A program made the translations under genes and the position numbers. Source: DATJHM01 sp035493895 (lineage in GTDB: Bacteria; Chloroflexota; Ktedonobacteria; Ktedonobacterales; Ktedonobacteraceae). Taken from it: a stretch of DNA of 64,000 nucleotides. Location: positions 1 to 64,000 of the forward strand of contig DATJHM010000086.1 of NCBI GenBank assembly GCA_035493895.1, read 5' to 3'. Shown one piece after another: positions 36,330-43,648 of the stretch; within the stretch, counting starts at the first letter, position 1; each line of letters starts with the position of its first letter. Under the pieces are notes generated by a model. It was not told where the DNA came from and ran no database searches. It saw only the letters and a program-made list of their open reading frames with translations.

Positions 36330-36650
36330 TCAATGCCAGGTTCTGGTGCTATTGACCTGCTCTTTCTCGCGGAAGGCGGTTTCCAGATCAACGTGAAAGC
36401 AGTTGGCTAAATCGAGCAGATAGCTCAACACGTCAGCAAACTCTTCTTCAAGTGGGAGATGCTTCTGGCGGGCCTGTTCCTGGTAAAGTCCCTGTGTTTT
36501 GCGGATCGCCTTCGCGAGTTCGCCAACTTCCTCAGTAAATAACAAAAACTTTTCCGCATAGCTATCTTTTGTCCAACCTCGCTCTTTACAGATCTCATCC
36601 ATATACTGCTGTAATTCTGGCAACGTGGGATGTGCGGGCAGATCAGCCAT
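36330..36650 (-). CDS. MazG-like nucleotide pyrophosphohydrolase
   Basis: 106 residues. It has the all-alpha NTP pyrophosphatase pattern E-E-V-G-E-L-A-K-A-I-R, followed downstream by E-E-F-A-D-V-L-S-Y-L-L-D-L-A, giving the E-E-x-x-E and E-x-x-D metal motifs of MazG/dCTPase-type enzymes. The ATG at 36650 is chosen for AGGAAGAGAT; an earlier in-frame start at 36692 has none. It is last in the LacI-HAD-MazG run. It probably cleaves nucleoside triphosphates to monophosphates (house-cleaning). Confidence 0.88.
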   Translation of the reverse strand: MADLPAHPTLPELQQYMDEICKERGWTKDSYAEKFLLFTEEVGELAKAIRKTQGLYQEQARQKHLPLEEEFADVLSYLLDLANCFHVDLETAFREKEQVNSTRTWH

Positions 36651-36692
36651 ATCTCTTCCTCTTTTCGTTTCTGATACAAATGAGCGTATCAT

Positions 36693-37367
36693 TTAAAAAT
36701 GGGCACGCAGTTCAGTAAAAGTTGATAACGTCAATAACTGTCCATCGCCAGCGTTCTGAATCTCTTCATGCTCTAAGCTCCAGGTGTGAGGGTGTGGAAT
36801 ATAGACGGCATTGAGGCTGGCCGCCAGAGCAGGATTGATATCAGAGCGAGGAGAATTGCCAATCATCCACATCTGCTTCGGATCGGCCTGTAGCTCTTTA
36901 ACAACACGATGATAGGTCGTCACATCTTTTTCTTGCACAATAAGCACCTGCCGGAAACGCTGTTCGATTCCTGAGCGTTCGACTTTGAGTTTTTGTTCTT
37001 CGAGATCACCCTTCGTCAGCAGGACAAGGTTATGTCGAGACGACAAATAATCGAGCGTCTCCTGAACGCCAGCGAGGAATTGCAAAGGATGAGAGCGAAC
37101 CTGTTCGCCGAACTGATGAATCTGCTGGATCTCTTCATCCTGCACATCTTTTTCGGCAAGGCGGCGATAGGTTGCGATCAGGCTACGAGTAAAATTCACC
37201 GATCCGTAGCCCATAAACCGTTGCACCTCATTGAGCACGGCTCGGACCTCTTTGTGAGAGAGCTGGGAATGATCGAGGAACGTAATAAACGCATGGGTAG
37301 CCTGCTCAAAGTAGATATTGTTTTCCCAAAGAGTATCATCCGCATCAATTAAAAGATGATAAGACAT
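36693..37367 (-). CDS. HAD family hydrolase
   Basis: 224 residues. HAD motif I is L-I-D-A-D-D-T-L-W (D8/D10, with the first Asp as nucleophile), motif II is L-L-T-K-G in the middle, and motif III/IV ends in M-I-G-N-S-P-R-S-D-I-N. The helical cap of the C1 type lies between. It is a YjjG- or phosphoglycolate-phosphatase-like enzyme; the substrate is unknown. Its ATG lies 3 bp beyond the stop of the LacI gene, so it is in one transcript with the regulator and the MazG-like gene. Confidence 0.9.
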   Translation of the reverse strand: MSYHLLIDADDTLWENNIYFEQATHAFITFLDHSQLSHKEVRAVLNEVQRFMGYGSVNFTRSLIATYRRLAEKDVQDEEIQQIHQFGEQVRSHPLQFLAGVQETLDYLSSRHNLVLLTKGDLEEQKLKVERSGIEQRFRQVLIVQEKDVTTYHRVVKELQADPKQMWMIGNSPRSDINPALAASLNAVYIPHPHTWSLEHEEIQNAGDGQLLTLSTFTELRAHF

Positions 37368-37370
37368 GCT

Positions 37371-38441
37371 TCATTTCTCCATCTTATGAGGTCTCGCACA
37401 GCTTTCAGTAGTAGAAGCCCGGATCACCAGTTCGAGCGGAACCGTGATCTGAGCAGGAACGTGATCCTCTTCCAGCACCCGTAGCAGATGCAGAAAAGCT
37501 TGCTCACCAATGGCCCTGGCAGGGATCGCTACGGTTGTCAATTCAGGGTCAAGAATGCGTGCGATGACGCTATCATCGAAACTGGCGACAGATATATCGC
37601 GCGGAATAGTATACTGGAGATCTTTCGCCGCTTTGTATACGCCAACCGCCAGCACGTCGCTATCACAGATGAACGCAGTAGGCGGATCAGAACACGCCAA
37701 TACCTGACGAGCCGCCAGATACGCGTCAGAGATGATGAAGGGCGCTTGTGCCTGATAATCGCGCGTGAACGGGATGCCGGCCTGCCGCAAAGCCTCTCGA
37801 TAAGCATGGTGGCGCAGGCGAAAGGTCTCGGCATCCACAGCGGCTGCCAGATGAGCGATCTTCGTATGCCCCAGGCGCAAGAGATGCGTCATCGCCGCCT
37901 GCATACCCGCCGTGACATCCAGTTGTAGAGATGACAGTAAAGGGCTGTTGACATTGACCGCCACAGCCTTGCCCTGTAGAACCGTTTGTTCGCTTTCTGG
38001 TGGCAGCGGGACCTCACAGAGCAGGAAGCCATCTACGGTTCGGGATGTGAGCGCATCCAGGATCATGTGCTGCCAATCTTGCTCGTCGCGAATCTGTGCC
38101 AGGACCACAGAATAGCCATAGGTGCGCGCCGCCTGCGCGGCCCCCTGAAGGACAGAGGCAAAATAAGGATTGCTTATATCAGGGATAGCCAGCGCGATGA
38201 GGCGTGAGCGCCCGGAGCGCAGCGTACGAGCCGCACTGTTGGGACGATAGCCCAGCTCGTGAGCCGCCTGGAGAATTGCTTCTTGCGTCCGTTTTCCTAC
38301 CCGACCGGCAGCTTTCCCGCCAAACACAAGCGAAACGGCTGACTGCGAAACGCCCGCACGATGCGCCACATCAACGCTCGTCGGAAGAGAAAGCGGCTCG
38401 CTATCAGGAGTGTGCCCGTTGCGTTCAGTGTCATCCGGCAT
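37371..38441 (-). CDS. LacI family transcriptional regulator
   Basis: 356 residues, somewhat longer than usual because of a ~20-residue polar N-terminus. The LacI HTH is at about 21-45 (S-V-D-V-A-H-R-A-G-V-S-Q-S-A-V-S-L-V-F) with the hinge helix after it. The periplasmic-binding-protein-like effector domain is complete (about 80-345). These are repressors, often for sugar or nucleoside genes. The next genes downstream (HAD, MazG-like) are not classical sugar genes, so the target is unknown. GAGGAAA precedes the ATG at a loose spacing. Confidence 0.93.
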   Translation of the reverse strand: MPDDTERNGHTPDSEPLSLPTSVDVAHRAGVSQSAVSLVFGGKAAGRVGKRTQEAILQAAHELGYRPNSAARTLRSGRSRLIALAIPDISNPYFASVLQGAAQAARTYGYSVVLAQIRDEQDWQHMILDALTSRTVDGFLLCEVPLPPESEQTVLQGKAVAVNVNSPLLSSLQLDVTAGMQAAMTHLLRLGHTKIAHLAAAVDAETFRLRHHAYREALRQAGIPFTRDYQAQAPFIISDAYLAARQVLACSDPPTAFICDSDVLAVGVYKAAKDLQYTIPRDISVASFDDSVIARILDPELTTVAIPARAIGEQAFLHLLRVLEEDHVPAQITVPLELVIRASTTESCARPHKMEK

Positions 38442-38522
38442 GCAATTTTTTCCTCGGCTCAGAGAGTCATACGTATGACTTAGTTATACACAACGAATGG
38501 TAGATATGTCAAGATCTGATGC

Positions 38523-38778
38523 AATACGCATCAACCTAAGAATGGTTCGGTTTGACCACCCGTCTCAATCGATTGATGGCGGAAAGGATTCGTGGACGTG
38601 CAAGAGGGTCGGTGGGGGTCGCGTGGGATGGGATTAACCGCATCCCCTACCTCTGCGGGAAGGCGAGAGGGTCGGTGGGGGTCGCGTGGGATGGGAGAAA
38701 ATGCGATCTCATCACCCCTCGTGGGCATCCATTGACCTGTACCATGGCATCTGAATCATGCTTCGGTTGATGCATATT
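38523..38778. repeat. Dispersed repeat, copy B (256 bp)
   Basis: Ends with AATACGCATCAACCTAAG on the left and the reverse of AATATGCATCAACCGAAG on the right (26-bp arms with four differences). The interior matches copy A in reverse orientation (CAATGGATGCCC, GATGAGATCGCATTTTCT), and it contains two copies of an AGAGGGTCGGTGGGGGTCGC block. Confidence 0.82.
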
Positions 38779-38836
38779 AGTCAAGCATGACTCAAAAACA
38801 GTAACCGGTTTCGGAGGTTGTCCGCGACCGAATTGA

Positions 38837-38903
38837 TCAGAAAGCACACAGCACGCCCCTCATCGGCTCGACAGCGGTGAGGGGCGTGCTGTGTGCTTTC
38901 TGA
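38837..38903 (-). terminator. Perfect 26-bp hairpin after the alpha/beta hydrolase gene
   Basis: 38837-38862 and 38878-38903 are exact reverse complements around a 15-base loop, 5 bp beyond the stop codon. There is no T-run, so termination by this hairpin alone is uncertain; it may stabilise the mRNA end. Confidence 0.5.
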
Positions 38904-38908
38904 GAGCT

Positions 38909-39853
38909 TCACCTGGCTTCAATTCGACCCAGTGGATTGGGACTCTCCATCAAAGCCGTGCGCGCTGCCGACCAGTTGGAATCCTCAGGGTCAAACGCAT
39001 TGCGAAGGTAAGCCCACGTGAGCCGCTGGATCAGGGCGACTCGTTCGGGGTTCTCGTCCGTCGTGCCCGTAGCATTGTATCCATGGATTCCGCCAAGTGA
39101 GTGTTCTGCCCCGAACAGAGTAAGGAGGCTCTTGCGGCCTGGACTCAAGAAGTATGGGTCAGTAAACCAGTCCGGCCCCCGAACGGACAGGAGGGACTGG
39201 TCTCGATCCCCCGCGACCACGAGGGCTGGCGTGGTCATGTCCGCGAAGCTCGGGTTCATAAAAGGGAAGTTCTCGGCTGCGAATGGAGTCAGGTCAGCTC
39301 CACCCAGGCCAGGAGTGGCGAGCAGGACACCCGCTTTGATGCGCGAGTCGGACATGTCCTCTTCCGTTCCGCCCGAGGGATCGAGGACACGCGCGCCCAG
39401 CAGCATGCTCGCCGTCTGGCCGCCCCAGGAATGTCCGGCTACGGCGATGCGGCTGCGATCGAGGCGTCCACTGAGGCCAGGAACGGAAGCTTCAAGGAGA
39501 TCAAGCTGGTCGAGGATACGCTTCAGGTCCTCGACGCGGAAACGCCAGATCAGTGGTGTACGGGGATCATCAGGAGGAAGGCTCAGCGTCCTCGAGTCGA
39601 GATGGGTGGGTTGCATAACCACGAAGCCGTGAGCGGCCCAGAAGTCGACCAATGGACTGTAGTCGTCCAACGACAAGCCAAAGCCGTGCGAGAAAACAAT
39701 AAGAGGCAATTTGCGCCCGAGGTTGGGCGCAGACACTCGCACATGCAGATCCGCACCACGGCCCGGGGCTGATAGCACGACCGGCTTCACCGAGACCACT
39801 GGAGTGGGCACACTCACGGCCACGGACGTTCCCGCCATGTCTGATTCGTTCAT
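38909..39853 (-). CDS. Alpha/beta hydrolase (PAF-acetylhydrolase/chlorophyllase-like)
   Basis: 314 residues. The nucleophile elbow is G-H-S-W-G-G with Ser142, the oxyanion region H-G-F-G is near 56-59, and there is a likely acidic residue in a G-D-R-D segment and a His in A-E-H-S-L-G-G. The plan fits soluble lipase-like hydrolases of the PAF-AH II/chlorophyllase group. The ATG at 39853 follows GGAAGGAAAAAT. It is controlled by a near-consensus promoter with overlapping operators; the divergent regulator gene is destroyed, so it may be expressed constitutively. Substrate unknown. Confidence 0.85.
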   Translation of the reverse strand: MNESDMAGTSVAVSVPTPVVSVKPVVLSAPGRGADLHVRVSAPNLGRKLPLIVFSHGFGLSLDDYSPLVDFWAAHGFVVMQPTHLDSRTLSLPPDDPRTPLIWRFRVEDLKRILDQLDLLEASVPGLSGRLDRSRIAVAGHSWGGQTASMLLGARVLDPSGGTEEDMSDSRIKAGVLLATPGLGGADLTPFAAENFPFMNPSFADMTTPALVVAGDRDQSLLSVRGPDWFTDPYFLSPGRKSLLTLFGAEHSLGGIHGYNATGTTDENPERVALIQRLTWAYLRNAFDPEDSNWSAARTALMESPNPLGRIEAR

Positions 39854-39888
39854 AGAAAATTTTTCCTTCCAGCTATTTCGCGTATGGT

Positions 39889-39942
39889 ATAATGTGAATC
39901 GGAACAATGTTCCGATTCACATTATACGGATCAATGTTCCGT
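39889..39942 (-). promoter_or_regulatory. Two palindromic operators of CGGAACA-A-TGTTCCG type over the hydrolase promoter
   Basis: 39889-39925 is a 37-bp palindrome (18-bp perfect arms around A39907) with the core CGGAACAATGTTCCG. A second core, CGGATCAATGTTCCG, lies at 39927-39941, inside the promoter spacer. Centre-to-centre spacing is about 27 bp. The layout is typical of TetR-type autoregulated pairs. Confidence 0.85.
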
Positions 39943-39949
39943 TTGTCAA
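39921..39949 (-). promoter_or_regulatory. Consensus sigma-70 promoter of the alpha/beta hydrolase gene
   Basis: The minus strand has a perfect TTGACA (39944-39949), a 17-bp spacer and a perfect TATAAT (39921-39926). The second operator core fills the spacer and the first covers the start of transcription. Confidence 0.85.
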
Positions 39950-39977
39950 GTTATAGTTTGAGGGAGGGAATAAAGCG

Positions 39978-40097
39978 ATGACCACCATCGACGAGGGAGC
40001 GGGGCAACCAACCAAGAATAAACCAGTCCGGCAGAAAGAAGCGGGCAAGATGCATCAACCTAAGCGTCATGCGCCGCAGGCGCACCGTTCCGAATGA
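39978..40097 (+). pseudogene. Truncated divergent regulator (probably TetR family), cut by repeat copy C
   Basis: A frame starts at ATG 39978 after GGGAGGGAATAAAG, divergent from the hydrolase and its operators. About 23 residues (M-T-T-I-D-E-G-A-G-Q-P-T-K-N-K-P..., then R-Q-K-E-A-G-K) look like the basic leader before a TetR helix-turn-helix. Then the sequence enters repeat copy C at about 40047 and ends at a TGA inside it. The helix-turn-helix and ligand domain are absent, also beyond the repeat. The TetR assignment rests on the operator layout and the divergent position, not on a visible domain. Confidence 0.55.
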
Positions 40098-40474
40098 AAG
40101 TCGCGTGGGATGGGAGAAACCGCAATACCGTTCAAATAAGGAGAATCTGAGCTCAGAGAGATTGCACGAGAAGGTTCTCTATAAAGTGCAATTGGTCTTG
40201 TCTTGGGGCCTGCAAGGCTCATTCGTGTGAGCCAAACGCAGACCTCCATTGCACTTATTTGAACGGTATTGAGAGAAACCGCATCCCCTACCTGTTATCG
40301 AGGCCAGGAGGGCTGGTGGAAAAACGCAGATCCCGCGTGACGGGATTGACCCTTTCGGCTTTCCATTGCAGGTAGGGATGCGGTTTCTCCCATCCCACGC
40401 GACCCCATCGACCCACGCGGCTATCCGTTGACCCGCATCATGGCATATGAACTATTCTTCTGTTGATGCATATT
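40047..40474. repeat. Dispersed repeat, copy C, carrying a nested element
   Basis: The left end reads AAGATGCATCAACCTAAG and the right end is the reverse of AATATGCATCAACAGAAG. The interior holds GCGTGGGATGGGAGAAACCGC blocks of the family. Without the nested 149-bp element (40123-40271) the copy is about 270 bp. It truncates the regulator gene begun at 39978. Confidence 0.78.
40123..40271. mobile_element. Nested 149-bp MITE with 18-bp perfect terminal inverted repeats
   Basis: CAATACCGTTCAAATAAG at 40123-40140 is matched by its exact reverse complement at 40254-40271. GAGAAACCG occurs on both sides (40114-40122 and 40273-40281), fitting a 9-10 bp target duplication. It interrupts copy C, so it arrived later. 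The end sequence resembles those of IS4-type elements, but there is no transposase here. Confidence 0.8.
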
Positions 40475-40532
40475 CATTACAGACAAGCCGCAAGGTAACG
40501 TCTGGAGAGCGAGCGGGATTGCGCGAGTTCCC

Positions 40533-40561
40533 GGACGCCATTCCGTGCCTCCATGGCGTCC
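40533..40561. repeat. Short GGACGCCAT...ATGGCGTCC palindrome
   Basis: Same palindrome family as 705-736 and 40734-40756, with a GGACGCCA...TGGCGTCC stem. Confidence 0.5.
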
Positions 40562-40562
40562 C

Positions 40563-40645
40563 TAAGTACATTCAAGCAACGTTCGCGGTATCCGTTGTGC
40601 TGCCAAACAGGCAAACATTCCGTGTTTGATCCTTGAATGTACTTA
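40563..40645. repeat. 83-bp element with 14-bp terminal inverted repeats
   Basis: TAAGTACATTCAAG (40563-40576) is matched by its reverse complement at 40632-40645. There is no gene inside. It is the size of a short MITE; a clear target duplication is not seen. Confidence 0.5.
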
Positions 40646-40733
40646 CTGCTCTGTCAAACCTCATTGCGTCTTTTCTACAGCCATGAAAACGCGCTCGAGA
40701 AGCACGTGTGAGGGCGAGATGGCCGGTGGGGGT

Positions 40734-40756
40734 GGACGCCATTCGACATGGCGTCC
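40734..40756. repeat. Short GGACGCCAT...ATGGCGTCC palindrome
   Basis: Third example of the palindrome, with a five-base loop. Confidence 0.5.
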
Positions 40757-40881
40757 CTACTGAGTTGGGCACGATGGCGGTCAAAAAGAACGCGATGAAG
40801 CTTGACTGAGCACTACGTGGGCCTGGGGAGCCATTTCGTGGCCTGTGCGAATGGGGTGCAATAACGTTGGGTCACGGAATT

Positions 40882-40931
40882 GATAGCAGCAGGAGCACCA
40901 TTGACAGGTCGACGGTGCTCCTGCTGCTATC
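40882..40931 (-). terminator. Perfect 18-bp hairpin after the anti-sigma gene
   Basis: GATAGCAGCAGGAGCACC (40882-40899) and its exact reverse complement (40914-40931) lie about 50 bp beyond the stop codon. There is no clear T-run. Confidence 0.5.
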
Positions 40932-40982
40932 ACTCTGCACAGGGTTGTGCGGGTAATGTAAGAGTGGGAGGTGTATTTCGTC

Positions 40983-42455
40983 TTAACTGAGCGTCCAGAC
41001 ATTTACAGTTGTCAGTGAATGGCCGTCATCTGGGATCAGGTCTGCTGAAGAAACCAGACCATGTTCATCGGGTGCCCAGGCTACGCTAAAGATCTTGTGG
41101 TGAGCATCGACCTTGCCGAATGTTGTCACGATCTTCTTCGCATTGACATTGTAGATATTGATCGAGGTTGCACTCTCGGCAAGGTATTTGCCATCAGGTG
41201 ACCAGGCAAGGCCGGAAAGATCTTTTACACCCTCACCGGCATCAGGATCATTGAACGAAGATTGAAGTTTGCCGTCCGCCATGCTGTAGATTTGCACGTT
41301 GCTGGCTCCGCCGATAGCGAATAGAGAGCTATTGGGCGAGAAAACTGCGGCATCATAGTGATCAACACTGGAGGGGAGAGTAATCACTTTCTTCCCGGTG
41401 CTAACATTCCAGATGCTCAGATCCTTCTGCTTTGTTGCCACGTTCGGCTGGACCATAAGAGCATATCTGCCATCAAGGGAAAGGGCAGTCACGCCGCTCA
41501 TCTCATTATTAGACATCTTCATCAACGTCTTGAGATGACTGCCATTGGCATCAACGCTCTTGATGCTACTTTGATGATTCGGTTCGACAGCGGCAAAAAT
41601 GATCTTCGTGCTATCAGATGACCAGACCGGTGAGCCAACGGAGACTGCTCCCAACTGTGTGAAAGGGATATTGGCAATGGTGTGGCCCTTGCTATCCAGC
41701 ACGTTGAGGGCGGCGGCGGATGAATCGGCCGTCAGCAGCTTCTTGCCATCGGGTGACCAGATGGCATCATACACTGCCAATGATTTTGTACTCTTCCCGC
41801 TGCAATCCTGCGCCGAGAAGGTAGTAAGATTCTGGGTAGAGGTTACCGCGATTTCTCCCTGAGCAGACCAATCTGCACGGGTAATAGAATAATCAAATGG
41901 AGGAAGAGCACGAACGTCAAGTCCAACGCTGCAAGCCAGCTTAGCACTACTAATTGCTGGCGGCTGTGGTTGTTGCTGTTGCGCGGGCGCGCCTGTGATA
42001 GTGGACTGTCCCTTGTTTGCCGTCTGGGAGGCTGGCCGCAGTATCCCAGAGAAGGCGGTAAAGCTCACAATCGTCACAATGGCGACCGCAGCGATCAGGC
42101 TGAGGCCGATCGTGCGTAATAGAGGACGACGTTTCCTGGCTGGCGATAGAGATGGGGAAGAATTCGTTCCCCAGGATGCGTTATTATCTTCCATGATTAC
42201 TTTTTCCTTCACAGTAATTATTTTCCCTTCCTGCTGCTTCCATTGCGCCGGAAGAAAGACGGAGTGCTCCTGACTTTGCGCCAGGCGCTGCCAGATGTGG
42301 TCAAGCGAGCGCTCGTTCGCCTGTGCGTATGCTTGAGAGCCCAACTGTAAATGCTGGACCAGCCGGGCCGTCTGGCGATCTTGCGGTGGGAGCCAACCAT
42401 CTTCAAGTACATGATCTATGGTTTCTGGTTGTACATTATCCTTTTCTTCACTCAT
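40983..42455 (-). CDS. Membrane anti-sigma-like protein with WD40/PD40 beta-propeller
   Basis: 490 residues. The polar N-terminal ~110 residues (H-V-L-E-D-G-W-L-P-P, then a helical part) would be the sigma-binding side. One membrane helix lies at about 110-132, and beyond about 175 come repeated W-S-P-D-G-K / W-A-P-D-E-H blades of a TolB/WD40-type propeller. Its start overlaps the sigma factor stop by 4 bp, so the two are translated together. The role as anti-sigma with an outer sensor propeller is inferred from this pairing. Confidence 0.8.
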   Translation of the reverse strand: MSEEKDNVQPETIDHVLEDGWLPPQDRQTARLVQHLQLGSQAYAQANERSLDHIWQRLAQSQEHSVFLPAQWKQQEGKIITVKEKVIMEDNNASWGTNSSPSLSPARKRRPLLRTIGLSLIAAVAIVTIVSFTAFSGILRPASQTANKGQSTITGAPAQQQQPQPPAISSAKLACSVGLDVRALPPFDYSITRADWSAQGEIAVTSTQNLTTFSAQDCSGKSTKSLAVYDAIWSPDGKKLLTADSSAAALNVLDSKGHTIANIPFTQLGAVSVGSPVWSSDSTKIIFAAVEPNHQSSIKSVDANGSHLKTLMKMSNNEMSGVTALSLDGRYALMVQPNVATKQKDLSIWNVSTGKKVITLPSSVDHYDAAVFSPNSSLFAIGGASNVQIYSMADGKLQSSFNDPDAGEGVKDLSGLAWSPDGKYLAESATSINIYNVNAKKIVTTFGKVDAHHKIFSVAWAPDEHGLVSSADLIPDDGHSLTTVNVWTLS

Positions 42456-43006
42456 CGGTGCTCCGCCTGATTCTTATAGATGGTGCGCAAAAGCCGCAGG
42501 GTTCTATGTAGCAGCATGCGTACTGCTGAGCCGCTTTTTTCGACAACAGCGCCTATTTCATCGCTGTTCAAACCGTGACCGAAGCGCAAACGCAACACTT
42601 CCTGCTGGAGTGCTGGCAACTGATGTACGGCACCAGCAAGTTGTCGATACTCCTCGCGTGCCAGGCTGATCTGTTCTGGACTACCGCCATCATCGGCATA
42701 CAGCGGCTCAGAGAACCATTCCAGAGAGACCTGCGGGCGTCGGGTAGAGCGCCGAAGGTGATCCACTGTTTTGTTGCGTGTAATTGTCCAAAGCCATGCC
42801 TCCTGTTTCTGCTCATCGAAAGTCGGGAATTGCTGATTCTGCAAGACCGAGAGAAAGACGCTGAGCACAATATCTTCTGCATCCTCCCGTGAGGAGAGAT
42901 GTTGATAGACATACGCGAAGAGTACAGAGGCATAACGCTGATAGAGTTCTGCATAGAGTTCTCCATACGATGACTGTTGCAACAACTTATCGTCCTTGTA
43001 TTGCAT
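42452..43006 (-). CDS. ECF-type RNA polymerase sigma factor
   Basis: 184 residues. Region 2 has Y-A-S-V-L-F-A-Y-V-Y, then E-D-A-E-D-I-V and W-L-W-T-I-T-R-N-K-T-V-D-H-L-R-R; region 4 has L-P-A-L-Q-Q-E-V-L-R-L-R-F and a final H-T-L-R-L-L-like helix. This is the usual ECF plan with only regions 2 and 4. AGAGGAC precedes the ATG at 43006. It is paired with the membrane WD40 protein. No target promoters can be named from the sequence. Confidence 0.92.
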   Translation of the reverse strand: MQYKDDKLLQQSSYGELYAELYQRYASVLFAYVYQHLSSREDAEDIVLSVFLSVLQNQQFPTFDEQKQEAWLWTITRNKTVDHLRRSTRRPQVSLEWFSEPLYADDGGSPEQISLAREEYRQLAGAVHQLPALQQEVLRLRFGHGLNSDEIGAVVEKSGSAVRMLLHRTLRLLRTIYKNQAEHR

Positions 43007-43395
43007 TTCTGTCCTCTAGAGTTTTTTGAGATCTCACAAGGTATCTCGCCAACAGGAAAAAAGTGCAACAAAATAAGAAAGATAGTATGACCCCCCGCAA
43101 AAACCAGCGAACACTCACGCTTTTTACGAATAAACCGGGGAGGGCACCAACATAGATACAAATAAATTCATGTTTCTACATAGTAATGCGTAGATACTCT
43201 GTAGTCTATTTTTGGGATGTAGCGTAGTATATTATAATAATTGTATTTTTATTAGATAAAAGATGAAAAAATATTCATAGGAATGTATTGAAGTAATGAG
43301 AGTTTTATGATATAAGGAATTGTCACACGAAAGCGTCTGACAATTTATGTACAATAGCACATAGATAATACTTAAAAATGTAGGGAGGAAGAAAT
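43007..43395. other. AT-rich spacer upstream of the sigma factor and the 39-aa gene
   Basis: Very AT-rich between 43200 and 43390. No gene is seen. It contains the divergent control regions of the sigma operon and the 39-aa gene; I see no consensus promoter I would defend. Confidence 0.5.
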
Positions 43396-43515
43396 ATGTG
43401 GTATGTTGTTGGCACTCGCTGTTGGAGAGATGATCCACCAGAGCCCGAACCAGAGCCGCCAATACTGATTGGACCCGATGACTCGGAACGCCCTGGTCTC
43501 TCGACCAAAAAATAG
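43396..43515 (+). CDS. 39-residue peptide of unknown function
   Basis: A short frame starting MWYVVGTRCW after a very strong ribosome site (AGGGAGGAAG, seven bases before ATG). The middle is an acidic Pro-Glu run (P-P-E-P-E-P-E-P-P), then I-L-I-G-P-D-D and an S-T-K-K end. It has a single Cys and two Trp. An intrinsic terminator follows at 43610-43646, so there is a complete small transcription unit in an AT-rich spacer. It is not a known toxin or leader. A secreted or processed peptide is possible but not shown. Confidence 0.6.
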   Translation: MWYVVGTRCWRDDPPEPEPEPPILIGPDDSERPGLSTKK

Positions 43516-43609
43516 GCTGGCCCAGGGTTGGCATACACGAGCTGATTGACAAAAAGATTGATCAGCCTGGGATAAAATAACATAGTCGTTGCTTACGAAG
43601 AAGTGGGAA

Positions 43610-43646
43610 GCCCCGGAAGATTGTGCTCTTCCGGGGCATTATTTTT
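43610..43646 (+). terminator. Intrinsic terminator after the 39-aa gene, also facing the metH end
   Basis: GCCCCGGAAGA and TCTTCCGGGGC form an 11-bp stem around 6 bases, followed by ATTATTTTTGTT on the plus strand. It lies directly beyond the convergent metH stop, so it may serve both sides. Confidence 0.75.
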
Positions 43647-43648
43647 GT

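Larger units (their letters stand above)
38442..38908. other. Spacer between the LacI and alpha/beta hydrolase genes
   Basis: Filled by repeat copy B (38523-38778) and the long hairpin at 38837-38903. No gene is present. Confidence 0.7.
40475..40982. other. Repeat-filled spacer, no gene
   Basis: Contains two short palindromes, the 83-bp element, AGGGCGAGATGGCCGGTGGGGG remnants related to 49861-49890, and the hairpin at 40882-40931. The frames after copy C do not continue the truncated regulator. Confidence 0.6.

Noticed and set aside
43323..43583. 86-codon minus-strand frame with a Gly-Ser run opposite the 39-aa gene
   Set aside because: The Gly-Ser run is the complement of the Pro-Glu codons of the better supported plus-strand gene, and no ribosome site precedes it.
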